This document shows positions 1 through 4,860 of a stretch of DNA of 5,534 nucleotides, one piece after another. Within the stretch, counting starts at the first letter, position 1. Every line of letters starts with the position of its first letter. The translations under genes were made by a program, and so were the position numbers. The stretch is from Gammaproteobacteria bacterium (GTDB taxonomy: Bacteria > Pseudomonadota > Gammaproteobacteria > Coxiellales > Coxiellaceae), in the NCBI GenBank assembly GCA_021774015.1, contig JAJFJO010000281.1:1-5534 (forward strand), written 5' to 3'. A model generated the notes under the pieces. It made no database searches. It was given only the letters and a program-made list of their open reading frames with translations, and was not told the origin of the DNA.

Positions 1-344
1 CCATCATGCCCTTCCACAAATTCACTTAATAGAACATTCTTGAGAATAAATGATTGATACATCGTTAACGCATTATCGGTTCTACAATAATGAATCGTAA
101 CTTCAGGTATCAGACTACTTTCCACCGCCCATGTAAATAAATGAATGGAGCTTTTATCCACTGGCTTAGTGATCTCTACCTCACCAAGATTTGGCGCGCC
201 TTTTACTCGAGTGCGAACATCACCAGCTTTAGTATACACAGGCACCCTTACACCAAAGTTCACACTATCGAGCTTAATCCAGTTTTCATGCCCCTTTGCC
301 GTGACACTGCCACTAATCCCCTGCGCTTTCATATAGATTGCCAT
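1..344 (-). CDS. hcp: Hcp-family type VI secretion tube protein, partial (3' end beyond left edge)
   Basis: The frame opens with ATG at 344-342 and stays open for 114 codons to the left edge, with no stop. A strong ribosome binding site, AGGGGGAG at 351-358, lies 6 nt upstream and fixes this start over the in-frame Met5. The N-terminus MAIYMKAQGISGSV, followed by a WIKLDSVNFGV stretch (residues 22-32), a basic variable loop (33-50), LGEVEITKPVDKSS (53-66) and VTIHYCRTD (82-90), matches the pattern of the Hcp (DUF796) family. Hcp stacks as hexameric rings to form the inner tube of the T6SS and is itself secreted, sometimes carrying effectors. Family members are about 160-170 residues, so roughly the last third is missing. 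No other T6SS gene is visible, so it could belong to a cluster to the left or be an orphan hcp. The family call is by motif recognition only. Confidence 0.85.
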   Translation of the reverse strand, partial: MAIYMKAQGISGSVTAKGHENWIKLDSVNFGVRVPVYTKAGDVRTRVKGAPNLGEVEITKPVDKSSIHLFTWAVESSLIPEVTIHYCRTDNALTMYQSFILKNVLLSEFVEGHD

Positions 345-350
345 ATGCTG

Positions 351-358
351 CTCCCCCT
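351..358 (-). promoter_or_regulatory. Ribosome binding site of hcp
   Basis: AGGGGGAG on the minus strand, 6 nt before the ATG at 344. It decides the start codon of the partial hcp gene. Confidence 0.7.
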
Positions 359-432
359 AATAAAAAGCATCAGGTTAGAATAGTAAGCAACACACTGCAA
401 TACCGTAGTTTTGCCATATCCACACCAGATAT

Positions 433-463
433 GAACTAAAACCGCCTATAGCAGAACTAAACC
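433..463. repeat. 21-bp-spaced direct repeat upstream of hcp
   Basis: GAACTAAA occurs at 433-440 and again at 454-461, each followed by CC (after one extra A in the first copy). The repeat period is 21 bp, two helical turns, and the pair lies about 90-120 bp upstream of the hcp start. This arrangement suits a protein binding two sites on one face of the helix, but two 8-bp matches in AT-rich DNA can also arise by chance. Confidence 0.35.
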
Positions 464-533
464 AGCTACAGTGATTGACAGTTGTGTGACGCATATGCTG
501 ATAAGCGCTCTGTAGTGGTGTGTGCTTGTGTGG

Positions 534-644
534 GTGCTTGTAGTGGATTTTGTGAAAAATATGCTTTTAGGGAGTACTGTCTTCTAAATCACTTGCTAGC
601 GCCCGTGGTTTCAAGTCAAGTGTGTGCGTGGTTCTTCTAAGTGC
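534..644 (+). repeat. Intergenic repeat R1 (about 110 bp), copy between tolC and hcp
   Basis: This copy aligns without gaps over its first 80 bp to R2 (2593) and R3 (2704). It differs from R2 at about 15 of those 80 positions. The block TTCTAAATCACTTGCTAGCG is identical in R1 and R2, and similarity to R2 continues to the end of the element with one 2-nt indel. It ends at 644, directly against the A-tract of the tolC terminator. All frames through it are broken, so it does not look coding. It sits about 190 bp upstream of the hcp start. The rest of the gene-free stretch (345-533) holds only the 21-bp-spaced repeat and AT-rich DNA, with no convincing promoter. Strand is arbitrary. Confidence 0.8.
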
Positions 645-677
645 AAAAAAAACCGCCGATAAAATCGGCGGTTTTTG
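645..677 (-). terminator. Rho-independent terminator of tolC
   Basis: The arms CCGCCGAT (653-660) and ATCGGCGG (664-671) form a perfect 8-bp stem with an AAA loop. The flanking A and T tracts extend the pairing to 13 bp. Read on the minus strand, the stem is followed by eight T residues (652-645). It lies about 28 nt past the tolC stop codon. The plus strand also has a five-T run after the stem, so it could act in both directions, but no plus-strand gene points into it. Confidence 0.93.
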
Positions 678-705
678 TTAGATGGTTTAACAAGCTAAGT
701 GAGCT

Positions 706-2442
706 TTATGACACGCGTTTTTTATCCTGTCCTTTATTACTAGCAACTTTAGCTGTTTTAGCTTTTGTTTTATGTGCTACTGCTGCGTGGTTTTTTACAC
801 CAACCTTAGCTTTATGTGTTGCTACAGTGGTTTGCCTTTTAGCAACTACATTGTTCATCGCAATGTGCCCAGCTGCTACGTAGCGCATTTTTCCAATATT
901 TGCCTGAATGTATTTTGCATTCGGTTGTGGCAACACGGTGTTGTCATGGTTCTGGTATGTACCATTTTCTTGGAAGTTACTATACATATCACCCTGCAAC
1001 GGCAATGCTGATTTAGACGCGCACTTAGAATGACGGCGGCTATCCGCTTCTTGCTCTGTGACTTGTGCGTATGCACTTCTCGCAGAATTCATGACACCGT
1101 GGTCTGGATTCACTTGAGGCATAACAAATGTTTCTTTATAAGCAATCTTCGCGGTATCTGGCAATGGAATATTCATATAAGGCAGCAAGGTTCCCATGCT
1201 AGCCAATAAACGATATTGCGAAATGCGTAAGAAATAGCGGTCTTTTACATAAGCCGCACGTGCATTAAATAATTCGTTTTCAGAATCCAATAAATCAAGC
1301 AGTGTTCTTCTACCAATTTTGAACTGCTCTTTATAAGCTTTTACCGTACCATAAGAAGCTGAACGATATACTGCCAGTGCTGGAATTCTTTGTCGAGATG
1401 TTTTAATCGAATCCCAATCAAAACGCACACTTTCAATTAATTCACGCAGTGTACGATTACGAATATCAGCAGCTTGATCTACAGCGTACGCATTTTCACG
1501 TTGCTTGGCTACATCACCAAAACCATTAAACAAGTTATAACTCACCTGCAACAATGCAAATGTATCAACGTTTGGTCCTCGCACACCACCGGTATTACGA
1601 TTTCGTAACGAGCCAATAACAAAGTCTAAGCTTGGATAGTTGGTGGAAAGAGATGCTTTATATTGGTATTCAGCTTCTGCCACATCAGCGATCGCAGATT
1701 TTAACTTAGGATTAATTTGAACACCATGATCAATGGCAGCTCTCATACTTTTTGGTACATCGGTTGAAGATACCATACCTGGCATCGCTAAATTTTTTGC
1801 TGAAAGCCCCGTGACTTTACGGAAAGTAGTAATAGCGTTACGTAATTCATTTTTAGCAGCGTATAAGTTTGCCCGTGCTAATGCCAGACGGCTAGTTGCC
1901 TGGTTCATATCAGCCTTACGACCCAAACCTGATTCACTACGCTCTTTAACTAAGTTGTAAATACCTCTAATACGACGCAAATTATCACGTGTGATTGCAA
2001 CAAGCTGCCGGTTTTGTAAAATAGTGAGATAAGACTCAATGGCTAACATTGCTTCTTCGTTAGCACTGCCCCAAACCGCGTAAGAGTCTGCATTTGTTTT
2101 AAATTGATTACGCTTAACTTCGTTGTAGCGGCCAAATCCATTAAATAATATTTGGCGTACGTTAACTCCAAAATCTTGTCGCACTAAACTAACAGGGCCA
2201 AATGCTGTATTGGTGTTACGACTACGTTCTGGGCCTGCGCCATAATTGATATCGATGCTCGGTAAAAATCCTGAACGCGCAACTGTCACTCCTTGGTTAG
2301 AAGCCATTCGCGTATGCTCGGACAATTGCACTGCCGGATTGGTATAAACGGTGTGCCTGACCGCTTGTGTGAGTGTTAACGCACTGGCAGAACCGATAGT
2401 GAGTAAAGAGAGTGTAAGTGGAGCGAGGTGTTTAATTTTCAT
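706..2442 (-). CDS. tolC: TolC-family outer membrane efflux/type I secretion channel with long C-terminal tail
   Basis: The 578-residue protein starts at the ATG at 2442, preceded at 8 nt by AAGGAAG (2451-2457). An in-frame ATG at 2478 would add 12 charged residues before a clean signal peptide and is less likely. Residues 1-21 form the signal peptide, with probable cleavage after SASA. The typical internal duplication of outer membrane efflux proteins is visible: ILFNGFG (98-104) and NLFNGFG (303-309) mark equivalent strands, and long helical segments follow each. FKIGRRTLLDLLDSENELFNARAAYV (374-399) and YRLLASMGTL (410-419) match the type I secretion TolC/AggA pattern. Such proteins trimerise into an outer membrane barrel plus periplasmic tunnel that serves ABC or RND exporters. 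Residues from about 429 onward form an extra tail of about 150 residues, ending in a Lys/Ala/His-rich stretch. No inner membrane pump or adaptor gene is adjacent. It has its own terminator and probably its own promoter. Which exporter it serves is unknown. Confidence 0.9.
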   Translation of the reverse strand: MKIKHLAPLTLSLLTIGSASALTLTQAVRHTVYTNPAVQLSEHTRMASNQGVTVARSGFLPSIDINYGAGPERSRNTNTAFGPVSLVRQDFGVNVRQILFNGFGRYNEVKRNQFKTNADSYAVWGSANEEAMLAIESYLTILQNRQLVAITRDNLRRIRGIYNLVKERSESGLGRKADMNQATSRLALARANLYAAKNELRNAITTFRKVTGLSAKNLAMPGMVSSTDVPKSMRAAIDHGVQINPKLKSAIADVAEAEYQYKASLSTNYPSLDFVIGSLRNRNTGGVRGPNVDTFALLQVSYNLFNGFGDVAKQRENAYAVDQAADIRNRTLRELIESVRFDWDSIKTSRQRIPALAVYRSASYGTVKAYKEQFKIGRRTLLDLLDSENELFNARAAYVKDRYFLRISQYRLLASMGTLLPYMNIPLPDTAKIAYKETFVMPQVNPDHGVMNSARSAYAQVTEQEADSRRHSKCASKSALPLQGDMYSNFQENGTYQNHDNTVLPQPNAKYIQANIGKMRYVAAGHIAMNNVVAKRQTTVATHKAKVGVKNHAAVAHKTKAKTAKVASNKGQDKKRVS

Positions 2443-2450
2443 TGTTGGAG

Positions 2451-2457
2451 CTTCCTT
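2451..2457 (-). promoter_or_regulatory. Ribosome binding site of tolC
   Basis: AAGGAAG on the minus strand, 8 nt before the ATG at 2442. It supports this start over the in-frame ATG at 2478. Confidence 0.65.
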
Positions 2458-2504
2458 TTTCCTAACATATAAAAACAAATAGATAGTTAAAGATTCTAAA
2501 TGAT

Positions 2505-2533
2505 ATTTTAGCGAATGGAAAGGATGTTGTTGA
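2505..2533 (-). promoter_or_regulatory. Possible sigma-70 promoter for tolC
   Basis: On the minus strand, TCAACA (2533-2528; 4 of 6 matches to the -35 consensus) is followed after 17 nt by TAAAAT (2510-2505; 5 of 6 matches to the -10 consensus). This would start transcription about 55 nt before the tolC ATG. The DNA is AT-rich, so such matches are common. The need for a promoter here is inferred from the gap of nearly 390 bp to the upstream gene. Confidence 0.35.
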
Positions 2534-2592
2534 TTTGTGTGAATTTTCAGCAGGTTTGGAGTGTTGGGTACATTATTTTGTCTGAATATTGG

Positions 2593-2701
2593 GTGTTTAT
2601 AGTGGGTTTTGTGAAAAACGTGCTGTTAGAAAGTGAGGTTTTCTAAATCACTTGCTAGCGCGCGTGGTTCCGAGTCAAGTGTGTGCATAGTTCTGAAGTG
2701 C
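2593..2701 (+). repeat. Intergenic repeat R2, copy upstream of tolC
   Basis: Over the first 80 bp it differs from R3 at only three positions (offsets 4, 12 and 63), and it matches R1 over its full length apart from one 2-nt indel. It holds a perfect inverted repeat, TTAGAAA (2626-2632) and TTTCTAA (2640-2646), with a 7-nt loop. A second inverted pair, CACTTG and CAAGTG, flanks a GC-rich block that contains GCTAGC and CGCGCG. R2 and R3 are head-to-tail with a 111-bp period. The element begins about 150 bp upstream of the tolC start. Strand is arbitrary. Confidence 0.85.
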
Positions 2702-2703
2702 CC

Positions 2704-2790
2704 GTGCTTATAGTCGGTTTTGTGAAAAACGTGCTGTTAGAAAGTGAGGTTTTCTAAATCACTTGCCAGCGCGCGTGGTTCCGTAGCAAG
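2704..2790 (+). repeat. Intergenic repeat R3, tandem copy after the ccm gene run
   Basis: This copy is nearly identical to R2 for 80 bp (77 of 80). It then diverges after GGTTCCG, keeping only a CTTGC/GCAAG pair in place of the CACTTG/CAAGTG pair of R2. The same TTAGAAA/TTTCTAA hairpin is present. Its right end lies about 40 bp beyond the stop codon of the last gene of the ccm run, so a read-through transcript of that operon would carry R3 and R2. The gene-free stretch 2443-2829 consists of R3, R2, a possible hairpin at 2794-2812, and the AT-rich tolC leader. Strand is arbitrary. Confidence 0.85.
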
Positions 2791-2793
2791 ATT

Positions 2794-2812
2794 GTACTTT
2801 GCTCCAAAGCAC
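2794..2812 (-). terminator. Weak hairpin after the ccm gene run
   Basis: On the minus strand, GTGCTTTG and CAAAGTAC form an 8-bp stem with one G-U pair and a GAG loop, about 18 nt past the stop at 2830. No run of T residues follows, so it is not a standard rho-independent terminator. It could be an RNA 3'-end or processing hairpin, or part of the repeat region's own folding. Confidence 0.3.
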
Positions 2813-2829
2813 GCGCTGACAACAACTGA

Positions 2830-3114
2830 TTACTCAGCAACCCACTTGGTTAGCACATCAATGATTTTCTGTGCTTGGTCTTTGCTGGAAATATTAAAAC
2901 TGGATTTCTTTTGATAAGCTCCATCGCGTTTTTGATAACGACGAATGGTGTATTTATCATCCGTATATCCCTGTTTTTTATTGTCCCAAGTTTGATATTT
3001 GAAAATGATGGTGCTCCAAGCGCCTTTGGTCAAGATCGCTTTATCCAGCTCCTTCATTGTTTCTACGCCATCTTCTGTATATGAGACGGTTATTTCATCA
3101 ACTGTTTCTGCCAT
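2830..3114 (-). CDS. Small conserved-looking protein of unknown function, last gene of the ccm run
   Basis: The 94-residue protein has ATG at 3114 preceded at 6 nt by TAGGAG (3121-3126), a strong ribosome binding site, and begins only 23 nt after ccmI. It has no signal peptide or membrane segment, so it should be cytoplasmic, unlike its Ccm neighbours. It looks like a small alpha/beta domain: a strand-like acidic start (DEITVSYTEDG, 6-16), GAWSTIIFKYQ (31-41), YTIRRYQKRDGAYQKKSSFNIS (55-76), and an amphipathic C-terminal helix (77-92). The basic RRYQKR...YQKK patch suggests nucleic acid or phosphate binding. The strand-rich core plus final helix faintly recalls PC4-like single-stranded DNA-binding folds, but this is only a guess. 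The coding case is good; no function is assigned. It is probably co-transcribed with ccmF-I. Confidence 0.75.
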   Translation of the reverse strand: MAETVDEITVSYTEDGVETMKELDKAILTKGAWSTIIFKYQTWDNKKQGYTDDKYTIRRYQKRDGAYQKKSSFNISSKDQAQKIIDVLTKWVAE

Positions 3115-3120
3115 TTTTTT

Positions 3121-3126
3121 CTCCTA
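3121..3126 (-). promoter_or_regulatory. Ribosome binding site of the 94-residue protein
   Basis: TAGGAG on the minus strand, 6 nt before the ATG at 3114. It is among the strongest sites in the run and supports this small gene being translated. Confidence 0.65.
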
Positions 3127-3137
3127 ATTCAATGTTT

Positions 3138-3848
3138 TCAAACTTGAGGATGTTTTAACACATTGCTGGCTTTGCGGCCAGACCTTTTTTGCTGCGCTTT
3201 CGCGATCATGCGCATCAACTGCTGGCTATCTTTACTGCCCGGCGGGAACAAACCCAACAAATGTTCCCAGTTGTTGATCGCAGTTTGATAGCGCTTTTCC
3301 AAATAAGCATTCATCGCTAGCAAATTCACAGCAGCAACATTATTAGGCATTTTAGCGACTAAGCGCTGCAATAATATAATCGATGTTGTATTAAGCCGAC
3401 TGTGATCTCTAAAGAATTGTGCCTCTGCATATCCCACACTGTACTGTGGGTCCTGTGGTTTTAGGCCATGTGCCCTTTTCAATGCAAAATACGCCTGTTG
3501 ATAATCACGCATTCCAAAATATAATTTGCCCAGCAAATACCACCCTCTTGCACTATTAGGGTATTGCACAAGATGCGCTTTTAACCGGTCTATAATCTGC
3601 TTTGGACTTTTAATCGTTTTAAGCTCAGCTTTTACAAGACGCGCTTGATGTTGCAACACCCAGTATTGCTGCAGCTGCTTGCTAGAGCCCCATTGCATAT
3701 ATAAAAATACAGCAACGACTGGGGTAGCAAACAATAAAAATAGAGTGGTTTTTTTTGCGGGTTTTTCAGAGCGCAACAATGGCCACACAACAAGCGCTAT
3801 AGCTGCCAATGTCATTAAAGCTATCATGCCCCAAAATAACACGGGCAT
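3138..3848 (-). CDS. ccmI: Cytochrome c biogenesis factor CcmI (CycH), short TPR form
   Basis: This 236-residue inner membrane protein starts 2 nt after the ccmH stop, so it is probably translationally coupled to it. Residues 5-25 and 33-52 are two membrane helices joined by a very short basic loop (RSEKPAKK). A periplasmic part follows, with TPR-type helices at about 99-132 (WYLLGKLYFGMRDYQQAYFALKRAHGLKP), 133-168 (weaker) and 169-202 (AVNLLAMNAYLEKRYQTAINNWEHLL), and a basic tail (221-231). CcmI binds the C-terminal helix of apocytochrome c and delivers it to the CcmF-CcmH ligation complex. Typical CcmI proteins are nearer 400 residues, with a long cytoplasmic loop between the two helices and a further C-terminal periplasmic domain. 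Both appear to be missing here. An NrfG-like TPR factor is the alternative, but position after ccmH favours CcmI. Confidence 0.82.
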   Translation of the reverse strand: MPVLFWGMIALMTLAAIALVVWPLLRSEKPAKKTTLFLLFATPVVAVFLYMQWGSSKQLQQYWVLQHQARLVKAELKTIKSPKQIIDRLKAHLVQYPNSARGWYLLGKLYFGMRDYQQAYFALKRAHGLKPQDPQYSVGYAEAQFFRDHSRLNTTSIILLQRLVAKMPNNVAAVNLLAMNAYLEKRYQTAINNWEHLLGLFPPGSKDSQQLMRMIAKAQQKRSGRKASNVLKHPQV

Positions 3849-3850
3849 GA

Positions 3851-4300
3851 CTATGCTATCCCTTCTTCAATAATATCTTTATTAATAACATCAGAGTCTA
3901 TCAATCTATTTCGTTTAACAACAACCCACCCTATAATAAAGCTCAATAATAACAATACAAATGGCGCCACCCATAACACTGCCGTTGTTGCGGAAAAAGG
4001 AGGTTTAAATAATACAAAATCGCCATAACGGCTCAACATATACTGCTTGATCGTTCGACTGCTGTCACCCATCTTAACCATTGCATAAATCGTATTGCGT
4101 AAATCTGCAGCCAAAGGCGCATTCGAAGCCGCTAGCGATTCATTTTGACACACCAAACATCGTAGCTCTCGGGTCAGTTGATTAAATTGTTTCGCCTGGG
4201 TTTGCGATTGAAACGGATACATATCTTGAGCGAATGCGCTCAATACAAAACCCATAGCGATGACACAGCATGCGATAATACAATACCTACGGCGGATCAT
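3851..4300 (-). CDS. ccmH: Cytochrome c maturation thiol oxidoreductase CcmH (CycL)
   Basis: The 149-residue protein has its ATG at 4300 overlapping the ccmG stop (ATGA, 4300-4297), with GAGAGG (4307-4312) 6 nt upstream. Residues 1-24 form a signal peptide or anchor ending in AFA. The redox motif LRCLVCQNESLAASNAPLAADLR (46-68) holds the two conserved cysteines, C48 and C51. RYGDFVLFKPPF (91-102) is the second family signature. A membrane helix at 107-128 precedes a short cytoplasmic tail. CcmH reduces the CXXCH thiols of apocytochrome c on the periplasmic side, with CcmG as partner, and joins CcmF and CcmI in the haem ligation complex. This is the short, single-domain form. The TPR part that is fused to CcmH in E. 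coli is encoded here by the separate downstream gene. Confidence 0.95.
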   Translation of the reverse strand: MIRRRYCIIACCVIAMGFVLSAFAQDMYPFQSQTQAKQFNQLTRELRCLVCQNESLAASNAPLAADLRNTIYAMVKMGDSSRTIKQYMLSRYGDFVLFKPPFSATTAVLWVAPFVLLLLSFIIGWVVVKRNRLIDSDVINKDIIEEGIA

Positions 4301-4857
4301 GCTCGACCTCTCTGTAATTTTTTGATTTCGGGGATGATGGTGTTATACATTTGTGCTGGCGTGATTCCACCGATATATTTATAGCGTATAATACCTTGCT
4401 GGTCGATGATAAATGTTTCCGGTGTCCCGTAAACACCTAAATTAATACCGACCTTTCCCGTCGGATCATAAATAATTTTAGTATAGGGGTTTCCATATTG
4501 TGCCAACCATTTTTCAGCGGGTTGTCGCGTATCTTTGTAATCCAACCCATAAATATTAACTAAATGTCGATTGTATAGATCCATCATAATAGGGTGCTCT
4601 GTTCGACACGACAAACACCAGGTGGCAAATACATTTAAAAGAGACACTTGCCCTTTTAACGATGCGCTTAAAATAACCTGCTTGGTTTTTAGCGTCGTCG
4701 CTCTGAATGCCGGCACTTCTTTATTAATTAGTGGCGATGGGATGCGGTGTGGGTGCAACTGTAATCCACGCCATAAAAACAATGCAATAATAATAAAAAC
4801 TAGCAATGGAATAAGTGTTTTTATCCAGCGCGATGCATGTTTCATCGATTCTGTCAT
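4297..4857 (-). CDS. ccmG: Periplasmic thioredoxin-like thiol:disulfide interchange protein CcmG (DsbE)
   Basis: The 186-residue protein has its ATG at 4857, 3 nt after the ccmF stop, with AAGGA (4866-4870) inside the end of ccmF as ribosome binding site. Residues 13-30 form a membrane anchor and the rest is a periplasmic thioredoxin fold. The active site is WCLSC (80-84; C81 and C84), followed by RTEHP. The CcmG signatures NIYGLDYKD (101-109) and GVYGTPETFIIDQQGIIRYKYIG (141-163), including the conserved proline P146, are present. CcmG receives electrons from DsbD/CcdA-type membrane proteins and keeps the haem-binding cysteines of apocytochrome c, directly or via CcmH, reduced for haem attachment. 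The length is normal for the family (about 180 residues), and the stop overlaps the ccmH start. Confidence 0.96.
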   Translation of the reverse strand: MTESMKHASRWIKTLIPLLVFIIIALFLWRGLQLHPHRIPSPLINKEVPAFRATTLKTKQVILSASLKGQVSLLNVFATWCLSCRTEHPIMMDLYNRHLVNIYGLDYKDTRQPAEKWLAQYGNPYTKIIYDPTGKVGINLGVYGTPETFIIDQQGIIRYKYIGGITPAQMYNTIIPEIKKLQRGRA

Positions 4858-4860
4858 TGT

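Noticed and set aside
141..383. Plus-strand 80-codon open frame
   Set aside because: It is antisense to hcp, which has a clear ribosome binding site and family motifs. The plus-strand product resembles nothing I know.
345..533. Sigma-54 promoter before hcp
   Set aside because: GG...GC pairs exist on the minus strand, but the spacing is off by one or more and the flanking consensus is poor.
641..883. Plus-strand 80-codon open frame with hydrophobic product
   Set aside because: It starts inside the tolC terminator and reads the complement of the Ala/Lys-rich tolC tail. The hydrophobicity is a by-product of that composition.
2443..2478. Upstream in-frame ATG at 2478 as the start of tolC
   Set aside because: It would place 12 charged residues before a good signal peptide and cover the ribosome binding site at 2451-2457. 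The ATG at 2442 fits better.
534..2790. CRISPR array
   Set aside because: The repeats are about 110 bp, only three in number, two of them abutting and one 2 kb away, with no regular spacers and no cas genes.
2593..2790. Insertion sequence or transposon end
   Set aside because: No transposase remnant, no matching inverted ends around the repeats, and no clear target site duplication.
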